Positions 44,841 through 58,505 are shown, numbered from the stretch's first letter. The stretch: 64,000 nt of DNA from Ceratotherium simum simum (GCF_000283155.1 NW_004454178.1:9463720-9527719), one strand, 5' to 3'. The notes: generated from the sequence alone by a model not told the origin. Made by a program: numbers and translations.

Positions 44841-46356
44841 CTTGATCATCTTTTTATCCCCGTAATTCCTATGACAGTGCAAGACACACAGGTTGGCTTT
44901 CTGCACTGGCTGGGACACTCCCACCAAAGACAGACCTAGAGACAGACCCCTTACCTCTGGGTAGCCTGGGAGCCAGTTGCTGGGAAGGGATGTGGCCGAG
45001 AGGCTGAGGGCCATGGTGATCTGCTGTCCTCCTCCCAAGCCAGGCTGCGTATGTCAGAGGCCGAGTGGACACCGACCACCTGGACCTACTGCCTTTTTTT
45101 GCCCGCTCCTCCCCCTGCCTCGGCCGCTCTGCTCCAACTTGCAGGGTCCTCATCCATCCCACAAGGCCCATTATGACATCATCAATGCATTTGAGACAGT
45201 AACATCCTCACAGTACCTGAGCCTTAGGCTGGCCTATTGAGGCCAATGTCTAAATGATGACATGGGGCGCGGAGGGAGGGGAAGGGTGTCCCGTATTCCA
45301 GGAGGTTACAGGTGTCGACTTTCTTCTTTACTGGAAGAACCCCACCCTCATTCCCCATCTCGGCCCTTTGTTTCCTTCCCTGCTCAGTGTGCTAATTATC
45401 TTACTTGTGTATTTACTTGTTTATCGTCTGTTTCCCCTCGAGATGGGGAGCTCCAGAGGGCACAGCCCATGTCTGCCTTGCTCCCTGCAGAACCCCCAGT
45501 GCCACCACAGTGCCTGACACATCATAAGTGCTCAGTAAAGATTTTCTGATTGCATGAACACGTGAATGAGAGGCTTTGCCGGCCCCAGCTGTCCATTCAT
45601 TTATTCATTCGATAAGCATGCTTTGTGCATCTGTTGTGGGCCAGGCTCTTGTCGACCTAAGTAACTCCTTTTCTGCCCCGAGGAGCTCCCAGCTTGGTGG
45701 TAGGATGTGGAGACACATCCTTCATGTAACGCACCCCGACAAGGGCTGTATCTGAGGTCTAACGGAGACGGGGTTGCAGGGAGGAACGCGCGGTGACAAT
45801 GACAGGCTCTTCAGCCAGAGAAATGGTGTGTGCTCGGGCAGGATTTCCCCTGCCTGAGTCAGGGAGCCCCATCTGCCCCGAGGCCTCTGCCTGTGCTGAC
45901 AGCCACGGCTGCTTGTTTCTGCTAATATTGCAGCAGGGTGCATCTGTAGAAGCAATCTATAAAACACCATTTACAGCCATAACTAAACCACAAAAAATCA
46001 ATCCCCAGCGCTCACTCCCATCCACAATATGCTTGCAGGGCCTGTGGAGTGTGGTGTACACCTTTAAGGTGCCACGGGAGACACAGGGATGAATGAAATG
46101 AAGACTGTGACCGGGGGCTTCTAATCTCCCTGGGGAGACAGGACACGTGGGGATGAGATGATTAACCACCCATAGTGGAAACGCGTATGCCACGTAGTGA
46201 ATGAAGGTTCCAGAACGGCGCTGCCCAATACAGTAGCCAGCAGCCACATGTGGCTATTGAGCACTTGCAATGTGGCTAGTCCCAATTGAGAGGGGCTAAA
46301 CATAAAATAATGTACACACGGGATTACGGAGATAAATATCTAATATATCTCAATTT

Positions 46357-46608
46357 TGTGTGTGTGTGTGAGGAAGATTAGCCCTGATCTAACCGCTGTT
46401 GCCAATCCTTCTCTTTTTGCTGAGGAAGATTGGCCCTGAGCTAACTTTTGTGCCCATCTTCCTCTGTTTCATGTGGGACACCTGCCACAGCATGGCTTGA
46501 TAAGCAGCATGTATGTCCGTGCCTGGGATGCGAACCTGTGAACCTGCGAACCCCGGGCCACCAAAGCTGAGCGTGAGAACCCAACCACTATACCACCAGG
46601 CCAGCCCT
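46357..46608 (-). mobile_element. ERE SINE
   Basis: Reverse two-unit-tail ERE, flanked by ctcaattttt-type sequence. Confidence 0.9.
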
Positions 46609-46732
46609 ACCTCAATTTTTAAATATTGATTACATGTTGAAATGATAATATTTTTGATACATTGGGTTAAATATACTATATTATTAAAATTAATCTCACT
46701 TGTTTCTTTTGCCTTTTTAAAATGTGGTTATT

Positions 46733-46937
46733 GGGCCGGCCCCGTGGCTTAGCGGTTAAGTGCATGCGCTCCGCTGCTGGCGGCCCGGGTTCTGATCCCG
46801 GGCGTGCACCGACGCACCGCTTCTCCGGCCATGCTGAGGTTGTGTCCCACGTACAGCAACTAGAAGGATGTGCAGCTATGACGTACAACTATCTACTGGG
46901 GCTTTGGGGGGAAAAATAAATTAATTAAAAAAATTAT
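46733..46937 (+). mobile_element. ERE SINE
   Basis: Single-tail ERE flanked by a perfect aaaatgtggttatt duplication. Confidence 0.92.
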
Positions 46938-48275
46938 AAAATGTGGTTATTAGAACATTTGAAATGACATATGTGGCTCCCATTATGTCTCTGTTAGACA
47001 GCACTGGTCTAGGAGGTGAGGGGACCCAGTGAGGGACCAGTAGACTGTGTAGCTGGGAAGAATTCTGAGGAAATGGAACAATTAAGAGCAAGCAAGGGGT
47101 TGCTGAGGAAGGGATGGGAGGACATTTGAGAAGTGTGATCATGAAGGGAAGGAGGGAGGATGGCAGCTCAAGGAGGCAACAGAGGCCCAAGAACAATGCA
47201 CCCATCACTCACCCAGCCGTTCCTCCCCCTCCTGCATCTTCCAAAAAGATGGACCCTAGGTACCTCCAGCCACCCTCCCATGTAGTGTCTTTAGAGTAAG
47301 GCTCCTTTTTCTCAATCCTGGACAATGGGGAGTTGGCCAGTGAGCTGGGTTTAGATGCTAAGTATCAGCTAAGTAAAATCCCTACCCAGGCCATTCCTTG
47401 CAAAGGTGGGTTAAAAACACATCACCCTTGCCTGACTCCCACCCCTGGGCCCTGGGCAAAGGGCAGTAGTGGGGGAGGGGAGGGGGGATCTGGGACTCCA
47501 ATGCAGGCGGAGCTGGGGGCTGCTCCATGTTTGAGATGGGGAGCATTTCTCAGAGGAGCAGTCCGGCCCCGGAGGAAGTCAGCCCCTAACCTGGCCAGAC
47601 AAAGCTTCCACCGTGGACACATTTCACCGGGGGGAAGTCAGGCAGCCTGCATCTGATGTTCTGCTGCTGCCCTCCCACTCGGCCGCACAGAGAAGCCATA
47701 AACACTCAAACGCAGGGATTAACTCTGCGTGTGGCGTCTGGGACATTGTGAGCAACTCTTGGCGGCGGTGTTTGTGTCTGTGTTAGATTGATCTTTTTAA
47801 CCCCCAGCACCTGGGATGTGAGGCTTGGTAACAGTCAGTGTTCGATAAATATTGATGGGTGGAGGAAGAAAAGGAAGGAAGGGAGGAAGAGAGGAAGGGT
47901 GCATGGGTGAATAAGTGACAAATCTGGCAAAGCACAGAAGCCAGATCCCTGTGTCCAGGTCAGAGGAGACTGACGCCCAGCACACAGCACCCTACCATCC
48001 TACGTCCCTGCCACACGGCCCTGGGCCCCTGGGCTCTGAGAGAGTGTATGTCCCGGCTGTAGCCATACTGGGCTAAAGTTCTGCCCCTAGTCCCTTATCC
48101 TATTAAGTACTTTTTAAAAGCCCCTTAAAGCCTCTGTAAAAGGAAAGATCATGTGAAGAATTCCTGGAGGGTTGGATAAGCTTGGCCTGGGGGTGGGGGT
48201 GGCTGAGTTGGTTCCTGGACCAGCAAGGGAAGGACTCCCCAAGCGCATCGGGAAGCCTGCAGTTTCTCCATATGG

Positions 48276-48290
48276 CCACTGGAGGGCACT
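48276..48290 (+). promoter_or_regulatory. CTCF-like motif
   Basis: CCACTGGAGGGCACT matches most of the CTCF core on the plus strand, facing the motif at 18.6 kb across DNPEP. Weaker than that site. Confidence 0.35.
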
Positions 48291-51200
48291 TCGACCATGA
48301 ACTACCAGCTCTCCACCACTTCCCACATCTTGGACGATCCCTGAGTCAATTCAACAAACGTTTTTAAATCATCACAGTAATGATAGCTCTGCTGTGTTGA
48401 GTATGCAATAAAGCACTAAACGCCTTAAATATATATTGTCTCATTTAATATTCACTACAACTGTTGTGAGTTACCTTGGCTATTTAGGAAAAACCGAGGC
48501 TTAAAGGAACCAAAGAACTTAGGCTAAACTCACTTAGCTAAATACAGTTTGGGAGGAAGGACTTGAACTCAAGCCCTTGGGCACCGACCATAAACAGTGA
48601 ATACACACGAAGCTGAAAAGGGGGCTGTCTGGATAGAAATGAAGAGACCAGTATGCTACACAATATTGTTACTGAATAATTTACACATATATAAAATTGG
48701 ACGATGGCTTACAATTTGTACATTTCCTGTGGTAATGTTTCCTTTTTTCCCCCCAGAAATGGTGTCATTAAATAAATGAAGTGTTTCACAAATCATAGTG
48801 TCTTCACTGGGAGTAAATAAAGTCATTGTAATACAAGGCAGGAAAAGATAATTTTCATTTAACACTTAAATAGCGCTCACTATCTACCCAGAATGTTCTA
48901 AGCACTTTACATCAAGTAACTCAATTCATCCTCACAGCCACCCTCTGAGGCCTGCACTGTTACGATCCCCATTTACAGATGGGGAAATGGAGACACAGAG
49001 AGGGAAGCAACCAGTCCAAAGTCACACAGCTGGTAAGAGGCAGAGCCGGGAATAGGGACCCAGGACCCAGGCGGTCTGGCTCCAGAGTCTGCACTGTGGA
49101 ATTTGGGGAATCTGGCTGGAGCTGGCCTCGAGAGGGGAGGGGGTAAGAGTTCCACCGGAAGAAATGCACTGTGGAGGAGAGGGTGTTCCAGGCATAGGGA
49201 CTAGCACTGGTGAAGCCCAGAGGTGGGGAAGCATGAGATGAGGAGTCAGGATTGTCTCAGGCCTGGGCTACATGGAGGCCAGATGGCAGAGGCCCGCACA
49301 GCCAGAGCTCCCTGGGGCCTCCTTGGGGTGGGAGAAAGGAGAAGGGTACCGCAGCGGGGCCTGGGATAGGTGGGGGTGCTCCGGTGAGGGAAGAGCTGAG
49401 GCCACCCTGCCTTCGCCCCTCTCCAGGGACTGGCAGTTTGGAAAGGGCAGCGTGTGCCCAGGAAATGGCCCGATTGGATGACAGTGAAGATTAAAGGAGC
49501 TAAATCGGGCCTGGGGCTGGGGGAGGTGTCCAAATAGGAAAGGCAGAGGGCCAGCTGCTGGAGGCCAGCAAGGGCTGCCGGGAACTAAGGCTGGGGGCAG
49601 GGATCCCACACCAGCAGGAAGCCCTCCTGACCCCAGCCAGGCAGGAATGTGGGGTCACCCAGCAAGGGCGTCCTCACTTAGATGGAGCTGGGGGAGGGGG
49701 GCAGAGACCCAGAGACCAGAGTGGGGCGGAGACCATGGTGGAGACAGACCTAGAGGTAGAAATGTGTTAGGGGGACTGGGAGGTGGGGGGGAGATGGGAA
49801 GAGCACTGAGCTGGAGAAGAAGGGAAGGGGGCCGAGGCCAGAGAAGGGGAAACGTGGGGACAGAGACTGAGAGGGGGAAGAAGTTGGGGGTGGAGACTCA
49901 GCCTGAGCCCCATCCCGGGAGGGTGTCTGGGGCTGCCTGCCTTGGCTGGGAAGCAGGGGGCACCGTTGCTTGTAGGGTGTTGGCGGGGAGCTCTTTGCAC
50001 AACACAGAGGAGCAGCTGGGACCATCCAGGGGCCCTGGAGCGCCCTCCCACTGTCCCAGCACCCCCCCTTTCCCACCCCCTCCCCCAGCCTGAGTGGCAG
50101 CACCGGCTGTGGCCCCTCCCGGCCCCCAGGGCAGGTGGTCAGTGGGCTATTCTGGTGCCCAGGGTGGCTGGGGAGCCTGGGAGAGGACGGAGGGAGAGCC
50201 CGGCCCATCTCTGAGGATGAAGGGGGACATCAGGAGGGCTCCTTGAGATGGTTGGGGGATAGGGTTCTGACTGCTGTGGGTGGGGAGAAAAATCTCCAGC
50301 GCTGTTGTCAACAAATTATATCTCTCGGGATCTTTAAAATTGGGAAGGGGAATGTATCTGGGACATCTCCAGGTGGCTCTGGGGCTCGGGACCTGGGGCA
50401 GTGGGAATCCCCAGCAGCTGACAGCGGGCCCCAGGTTTCATTCCAACCTTGAGGCCGCAGGATCAAGTCCTCTGGGCAGCCTCTCCAGGACAGAACTGTG
50501 GATGCTACTGATGGTGGCTGCTCCAAGGCCAGTTGGGGGCAGTCTGGGGCCAGGGTGCACTCTGGGGAGCCTCCCCAGCCTGCAGGGGAGCCCCAGGGCC
50601 TGGCTGGCCTGAGGATGGCCAGGGCGGAGCAGCCCCCACTGGCCTCTTATTCCCCAGATAGGAAATCTTCAGGATCCCCCACCCCCAGGTCCGTGGGATG
50701 AAGACCACACTCCTCTGCTGATGGGGCCTGACTCCTAGCAACCTGCCCCCTCCAAGCCCAGCCCCGTCTCTGGAGGGCAGTGGGTTGGGAAGAGGAGCAG
50801 GGCAGAAAGTTGGGAGGGACTTGCCCACTGCTGGACCAGGGGCTTTTCAGCGGAGATCCCCGGACAGGGCTGAGTTAAAAGGGGAAGGACCTAGGGCTGA
50901 GCCTGCCAGTGGATCTAGGGCAGGGCCTTAGAGACCACATAGAGAAACGAGCTGGGCTTCTAGGAGCCACTGACTAAAGTTCAAATCCAGACTTTGTTTT
51001 TACTTGCTGTGCAACCTTAGGGAACTTACCTAACCTCTCTGAGCCTAGTACCCATAACTGTAAAATGAGGATAACAGTTATTTCCTAGTGTTGTGAAGAT
51101 TAGAAATACAGTGATTTTATATGGCAGGTGACCAGAATACTGTACCTAGTATACAGTAGGTGCTCAATAAGTGGTAGCTATGTTATTATCAAAAACAGGA

Positions 51201-54200
51201 AAGCCTCTGATAGAGAGCTCTGGAGTGAGAGCTCCAGAGTTAGGCAGTCCTGGAGATGAGTCTCGGCCCTGCACCTGCTGATCTCAAGCAAGGATTCAAG
51301 CGGTCCCTGGACCTCCGCGAACCAGTTTCCTTATGGGTCAAAGGATAAAATACTAGTAATGACCGGCGCTCGCTGAGTGCTTCCTGTGTGCCAGGCACTG
51401 TGCTCAGTGCTTTACAGACAATTTCTCATTTAATCTTCCCCCAAACTCTATACTGTCATTACCACTTTATAGATGAGGAAACTGAGGCTCAGAGAGGTGA
51501 GTAACTCACCCAAGAGTAGTAGAGCCAGGCAGTGGCCCAGCAGCTGCTCCCTGAATCCCTCCCCTTGCCCATAGCTCTGTGGAGTCCAGTGGGACTTAGG
51601 GCATTGACTGGTTATCTGGACAGGTGTGAGAAGATAGCAGGATGAAGGACTGGGGCTATCAAAACACTGAGGGCCCAAGAAGGGGTGTCTTCTGGAACCC
51701 AAGACTCACTTTCATTGTGTACCTGGATGGTTTGGAGAATAAAGCATCCCACCCAACAGCAAGAACAGCTCAAGGTGCTCTGGTGGGCTGTGGTCTGGAC
51801 TGCCAGAGAAGGCCCTGGGGTCTGAGTAGACCCCAAGCTGACTGTGACTCAGCTAGTGAGAGGAAGAGGAGGATGATCCTATAAGGCTATAGATAGCAAC
51901 TGTGCATAGTGGCCTTGTGAGGTCATTGCCAGCCTGCTCAGGCCCTGTTTAAAGCACTCCACAGCCTCAGAGGGACGTAGGAAACCTGGAAAGGGCCCAG
52001 CACAGCAGGGATATGACCAAACTGGAGGGGCTGAAACCAAAAAAGCCTATGAGGAAAGATGAAAGGAATGGGGATAAATTAGGGAGATGAGAGAGCTGAG
52101 TGATGGGACTAAGATGTGACAGAGAAACCTGGGCAAGAGAAGAAGCTGCTTTTCTCTCTGAGTTAAGGTCTGAGAGAGAAGGGGCTTGCTTCCATTTCAG
52201 CAGAGGGATTAGAGTTAGGCCTCGAGAGGCTATCTAGGGTGCGAGTCCGTGGCGGGGGTGAAGAAGCCCGTGACCTCTCCTTCCACGAGGTTGGAGCATC
52301 CTGCACCATCTCGGCTGCTCCTGACTCCCCCTCACACCCTCCCACCCCAGTTCAGGCACCCCTTCCCCTCTTCCCCCCAGATACACCCGACTCTGGTCAA
52401 AGAGAATTTTCTCCCTGTTCTCCTTGGGGGTTTCAGCTGTGGGGGAGGCGCACATGTGTTGGGGGAAGGGGGTTCTGCTGCCTTGGGTCTCTGTCTCTTC
52501 AGGAAATGGCTCAGGACTGGGTGGGATTAGAGCAGTTCAGGGGTCTCCTCTACCCACCGCTGGGACTGTGGGGAGGTGGCCGGACGTGCTGAGGGGAGAG
52601 ATGTGTGGGGACAGTTGGGACTCTGAGAGCCCATAAGCGGGCGGGGGGCTGCACATGTTTTGTTGGGCAGGACCAAGTGCTCACGTGGTGGGGACGGAAG
52701 CCTGGGGAGAGGGAAGAGGGGAGAGCCTGGCAGTCCGAACGAACCCCGGGGAGGGAGACCGTGTCTCTGAGGGGGAAGCCGAGGCTGTTTCTGTAGCAGG
52801 TGTAGCCCCATCTCATCAACGCAGGGTGGGATTGGGGCTGTTCTGGGCATGCGCAATGATCTGGGTCCCGCTTCACGGTGAGTCTGGGGTGAGCAGAGCG
52901 GCTTCGACAAGGCTGATCAGGGAGGCACCAAAGCTTTGATTCGCAAGAAAAAACCCTCTGTCATTCCTTTCCTTGGGGTCACAGCAGGGAGGGATGTCCG
53001 GGGTGTTTCATTTTAAGCAAGGAGAAACTGAGACCCAGAGAAGGGACATGACCAGTCCAATGTCACACAGCTTCTCCAGCCTCCAGACTCCCAGCCATAT
53101 GCTGCCCCCACCACATCAGGATGCCTTCCCCGGGGACCTTCCCTTAATGCTACCAAGACCCCCTCCTTTTCCTCAACTTGACTTCTGTCCCCATTCTCCC
53201 CGCCCCCATCTCTTACTGATGTGAGCAACACCTGAAATTTACAGGATGCTCAGAGCCGTAGGCACTTTCACCGCCACCGTCTCATTAGCTCCTCCCATTG
53301 GAGGGTCAGCTTCCTCCTCCTCCCTCCCCCCTCCTCCCCAGCCTTCCAGACGTCCTATTTGGTAGAAGTTGGGGGCTGGGAGGAGGTGAGATGAGCCCCA
53401 GACTTCTCCTACTTTGGCAGAAAACCCGCAGCGCTCCATGTCTGTAAAAGGAGCGTGGGGCAGGAGCCTGGCTGTGGGGCCTCCCCGGAGAAGGAGCTAG
53501 GTCAGGGGTGTGGGGGTGATGAAGAGGAGGTGGAGGAGGGCTCCTGGGGAGGGGGCAGGCAGTGAAGGAAGGGGCCCAGGAAAGGGTCTAGGTCAGGAGG
53601 TGGAGAGAGTTGGTAGAGGCCTGAAGTTCTGAAACCAACAAGAGGAGGAGGGTGGTGGATGAGAGGGGTGGATTGCTGGCTGAGCCTGGGAAGGGGGGGC
53701 AGTTTAGCACGAGGGAGAAGAGTTCCAGGGACAATCCTGACGCCACCCATCGTACCCGCTGGGCCCCCCAACTCAACCTCCCCCCCGCCCCGGGTGATAT
53801 CAGGAAGAAACAATCGCCTCTGGACATTCCTTCCCTTTTACAGTCACTCCCGGCTCCTCGGCAGCCCATGGAGGTTAAGCAGCCACTACAGCTGAGAGGA
53901 AGGTGGATGGGGTTGGGGGCAGCCCGGGAGGAGGCTGTTGTTGGGAGGGGCCTCTGAGAGCACTGAGGAGGCAGGCACCAGAGAGCAAGGGCTCAGCTGG
54001 GGACCACTCGATGTTCCCAGCCCATGGGCCGAGGGACTTAAAATGTCGGAAGCTGAGGGGACTTCAGAGATGACCTGTCCTGACAGGGCCAGGGAGGAAA
54101 CGGGACTTACCCAGGTGGCACAGATGGTTAACTGGTGAACCCCCCGGGGTTGAGCACCCCCCATGCTTGGGCCTCCTACCTCCCCATGAAGTGCCAAAGC

Positions 54201-54959
54201 TGAGGCAAGAGCCAGGGCCCCAGAGTTCATACCTGCCACACTGTCCCCAGGGCTCTCATGCAATGGCTGCCTCCTCCTGGCCCAACCCAGCTCAGGATGG
54301 AAGCACGAGGTCGTCGGCTGGGAAACAGAAAGAGGAGGAAGATGGGCCTGGAGAAAGGGGCAGAGGGCAACCTTGGAGGTGGGGGTCAGGGGGTGGAGGG
54401 AGGGCACACCATGGGGAGGCTCAGCCCTGTCTCACACCTGGGCTCCTGGGGTAGACCTGGGGTAGGTGAGGAGCTCCCAGACAGGGCACGGTGGAAGAGC
54501 CCTGGTTCTCTCCTTTTGGACCTCTTTCAGTTTTTCCTCAATCCAAATGCCTTATACTGGCCACAGCAGTGTCCCCACCCCAGCCATCCACCCATGCTGG
54601 CCACCTGCCCCTGATCCATGCCATCCATGGGATCAGGGACGTCCTATGAGTAGCCAGGGCCCTTGTCTTCCAGGGAGTCCTCTGTGACGTTCAGAGATCT
54701 TCCTAGGCAGCCATAAGCCCTCCAAACACTGAGCTTAGGGGAGGGCAGGAAGCAGCAGATGCAAAGGTCTGGAAGCTGGAAAGAGCTTGGCAGTGTCACC
54801 CCACAGAAAACAGGACAGTGGGGCTAAGTGAGGTGCGCCCAAACGAGAGGTGAGTGAGCTGAGGTTGGCAAGGTGGGCAGGGCTAGTCCTTGGGGACTTG
54901 GAGGCCATGATGAGTTTGGGTTTTGCTGATTCAGTAGTTCATGGAAGGGGGAGAAACTG

Positions 54960-55600
54960 GGGATGGTGAAACAGGCAGTCTCCAAAAGTCATGAGCACTG
55001 TCCCCAAATATTTGAGGAGCAGCTCTGTGAAAGTGGGGTTTTTCTTCTTCCAGGTTAGAATCAGCGGCAGAGCAGAGACACACAACGCATGTTCAAATAT
55101 AGGGAAATGTTTTCTAACAGCAGAGCCACCCACTGTCCCAGGACAGAGTCGTATTAGGTACCCAATGACTCTCTGTGGAATGGAATGGGCTGCCTGGAGA
55201 CTCTGAGTTCCCAGGAAGTGGAGAGATTCAAGCTGGAGCAGTGCTTGCTGGAGACACAGCAGAGAAGATTTCAACCTTAACTGAGAAGTGGGGCATTGGA
55301 CTGGTTGACCTTGTGACCTATGAAGTTACCTCCATCCTTAAGTTTCCAAGACTCTCCAAGGTCAGAGTAATCTGGGAAGATTTCAAGCAAAAGCAGAACT
55401 GACTTCTTTGATTGATTCAACAAAATGTACTGATAATACCCACTGTGCAAGGCACCATACCGCATGCACAAATTTACAAATTGTCCCCTTTTTCTGACAA
55501 ATGCTGAATGAAATGGTCTGTCTTGGTGGATCTTCCCATTTCCAATATCAATTAGTTCAAGTAAGAGATGTGACCATCAAATAATGTGACTGTTATGGTT
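54960..55600. other. Unassigned sequence, possibly an old repeat
   Basis: Moderate GC, no open frame with splice context. The wording around 55160-55300 resembles an old interspersed element, but I cannot name it. Confidence 0.3.
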
Positions 55601-55619
55601 TTTTTATAAACAGCTTACC

Positions 55620-57880
55620 AAAATTTATATATTCAAAAATGTGTCCCAAGGATGTTCATAGCAGCATTGTTTATAGTAGGAAAAGATGGGAAACAATATA
55701 AATGTCCATCAATAAAAAATTGGCCAAAAAAGTTATGGCAAATCCATACAGTAAAATACAAATGAGAATATTAAGAATGACTGAAAACCTCCCAAGAAAG
55801 AAAAGAGCAGGACCAGATGGCTTCACTGGTGGATTCTACCAAACATTTCAGAATTAACACCAATCCTTCTCCAACTCTTCCAAAAATTTGAAGAGGAGGG
55901 AATACTTCCAATTTATTCTATGAGGCCAACATTACCCTGACACCAAAGCCTGACAAAGACACACAAGAAAATAAAACTAGAGACCTATATCTCTTATGAA
56001 TATTGATGTACAAATTCTCAACAAAATACTAGCAAAACAAATTCAGCAGCATATTAAAAGGATTATACACCATGAACAAGTGGGGTTTATTCCTGGAATG
56101 CAAGGATGGTTCAACATAGGAAAATCAATCAGCATAAAACACCACATTAACAGAATGAAGGGAAAACCCCACATGATCAGTTTCATTTACAATAGCATCA
56201 AAAAGAATCACATACTTAGGAATAAACATAACCAAGGAGGCACAAGACTTGTACATTGAAAACTACAAAACATTGCTGAAATAAATTAAAGAAGGCACAA
56301 ATAAATGGAAAGACATCCTGTGTTCATTGATTGGAAGACTTCATGTTCTTAAGCTGTCAATACTACCCAAAGTGATCTACAGATTCAATGCAATCTCTAT
56401 CAAAATCCCAAATCCAAACGTTTTTTGAAGAAATAGAAAAATCCATCCTGAAATTCATATGGAATCTGAGGCGACCCTGAATAGCCAAAAATCTTGAAAA
56501 AGAAGAACAAGGTTGGAAGACTCACACTTCCTGATTGCAAAACTTACTACAAAGATATAGTAATCAAAACAGTGTGGTACTGGCATGAAGGCAGATATAT
56601 AGGCCAATGGAATAGAATGGAGAGCCCAGAAATAAATCCTCACATATATAGCTAAATGGTTTTCAACAAGAGTGTCAAGACCATTCAACAAATGGTGCTG
56701 GGAAGACTGGATATTCACATGCAAAAGAATGAAGTTGGACTCGTACCTTATACCACATATAAAAATTAACTCAAAATGGCTATAATCACCAAGACAAAAA
56801 ATAACAAATGTTGGAGAGGATGTGGAGAAAAGGGAACCCTAATTCACTGCTGGTGGGAACGCAAACTGGTGCAGCCTCTATGGAAAACAGTATGGCGATT
56901 CCTCAAAATATTAAAAATAGAAATACCTTATGATCCAGCTATCCCACTTCTGGGTATTTACCCAAAGAACTTGAAATCAACAATCCAAAGAGGCTTATGC
57001 ACCCCTATCTTCATTGCAGCATTATTCACTATAGCCAAGATGTGGAAGCAACCCAAGTGTCCATCAACAGATGATTGGATAAAGAAAATGTGGTATATAT
57101 ATACAATGGAATACTACTCAGCCATAAAAAAAGACAAAATCGTCCCATTTGCAACAACATGGATGGACCTTATGTTAAGTGAAATAAGCCAGACAGAGAA
57201 AGACAAATGCTGTATGACCTCTCTCATATGTGGAATATAAACTAACACACGGACAGAGAGAACAGTTTGGTGGTTACCAGGGGGAAGGGGGTTGGGGGTG
57301 AGCACAAGGGGTGAAGGGGCGCATTTATATGGTGGCTGACAAATAATAATGTACAAATGGAATCTCACAATGTTATAAACTATTATGACATCAATAAAAA
57401 AAAAATTAACTCAAGGGGCCGGCCCCATGGCCTAGTGGTTAAGTTCAGTGCACTCTGCTTTGGCTGCCCAGGTTCAGTTCTCCAGCACGGACCTACACCA
57501 CTCGTCAGTGGCCATGCTGTGGCAGTGACCCAAATACAAAATGGAGGAAGATTGGCACAGATGTTAGCTCAGGGCGGATCTTCCTCAGCAAAAAATAAAA
57601 TAAAATAAAATAAAAATAACTCAAAATGGATCAAAGGCATAAAACTGTAAAACTCTTAGAAGAAAACACAAGGGGTAAAATTCATGACATTAGATTTGGC
57701 AATGATTTCTTGGATATGACACCAAATCACAGGCAATAAAAGAAAAAATAGATAAACTGGACTTCATCAAATTTGAAAAGTTTTGTGCATCAAAGGATAC
57801 GATCAACAGTGAAAAGGCAACCCACAGAATGGGACCTCTTGAATTTTGCACCAAGTACATTACCCATCCAGACAGATTAT
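55620..57880 (+). mobile_element. L1 with a younger L1 and an ERE nested inside
   Basis: An older sense L1 (55620-56775, resuming about 57614-57880) is interrupted by a younger 5'-truncated L1 3' end (56776-57402). The younger piece has a 154-codon open ORF2 C-terminus (WRGCGEKGTLIHCWW; VPFATTWMDL) and a poly-A tail. Flanking copies of attaactcaa mark the insertion. Confidence 0.85.
57415..57613 (+). mobile_element. ERE SINE next to the nested L1 tail
   Basis: Short-tail ERE with an (aaaat)n end. It abuts the L1 poly-A and shares its taactcaa flank. Confidence 0.9.
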
Positions 57881-58286
57881 TATTATTTTTAGTGTGTCCA
57901 ATTCTAAGTAACCCCTGGGGGAGGCTAAACTCTTACTCCAGTTAGAGTGCTGCCCAGTTCGGAACGTGTTTTGGAGCGCTCCTCTGCCACCTGCCTTCCA
58001 AGCCCTGGAGTGTTGTTTTGCTGCCCTCCATGGCAGCAAATCCTCAGGGGTGGAACTGAATTTTGGAAACAACCCCAAGCGGTTCAGAGCCAAGTCTGGT
58101 AGATGTTGATTTTGACTAGAGAATGGATGGCATAATTTATTTATTTGTTTTCTGCCTCGTTTCACCAAGAAACTGAGGCCTCAAGCTAGTCGGAAGGGCG
58201 ATTTCCGTATGCGGCCTGGAGACTGTTCACAGAGATGAGTCCCAGAAATGTTCTGTCTTCCCTAGCATCATAGAAATGGATACACA

Positions 58287-58505
58287 GGGCCGGCCCCGCG
58301 GCTTAGTGGTTAAGTGCGCGCACTCCGATGCTGGCGGCCCGGGTTCGGATCCCAGGCGCGCACCGACTCACCGCTTCTCCGGCCATGCTGAGGCCGCGTC
58401 CCACATACAGCAACTAGAAGGATGTGCAACTATGACATACAACTATCTACTGGGGCTTTGGGGGAAAAATAAATAAATTTAAAAAAAACTAAAAAAAAAA
58501 AAAAA
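58287..58505 (+). mobile_element. ERE SINE
   Basis: Single-tail ERE flanked by a perfect agaaatggatacacag duplication. Confidence 0.92.

Larger units (their letters stand above)
46216..47007. mobile_element. Old DNA transposon split by two EREs
   Basis: The inverted termini 'gcgctgcccaata' and 'gttagacagcactg' delimit a hAT-like element. Its interior is interrupted by two EREs in opposite orientations. Confidence 0.6.
43620..54950. other. Non-repetitive DES upstream interval (candidate control region)
   Basis: About 11 kb of mostly unique, moderately GC-rich sequence 6-17 kb upstream of DES, with few young repeats beyond about 47 kb. In human, a muscle locus control region lies roughly 9-18 kb upstream of DES, so the counterpart should fall here. 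Motifs seen include a MEF2-like CTAAAATAAA on minus near 43843-43852, an E-box CAGCTG at 44096-44101 and an M-CAT CATTCCT at 53825-53831. Low-complexity-free blocks at 43830-44010, 45930-46030, 47640-47780 and 50280-50350 look like conserved non-coding candidates. MIR fragments occur at 48370-48590, 48840-49060, 50960-51180 and 51360-51560. I see no gene: the open frames are short and lack splice context. Confidence 0.45.

Noticed and set aside
49647..50093. 148-codon frame upstream of DES
   Set aside because: Gly/Arg-rich frame in GC-rich sequence, with an overlapping frame of similar length on the other strand (49750-50208). No domain or splice pattern.
56776..57240. 154-codon open frame as a host gene
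   Set aside because: It is the C-terminal part of L1 ORF2, followed by the L1 3' UTR and poly-A.
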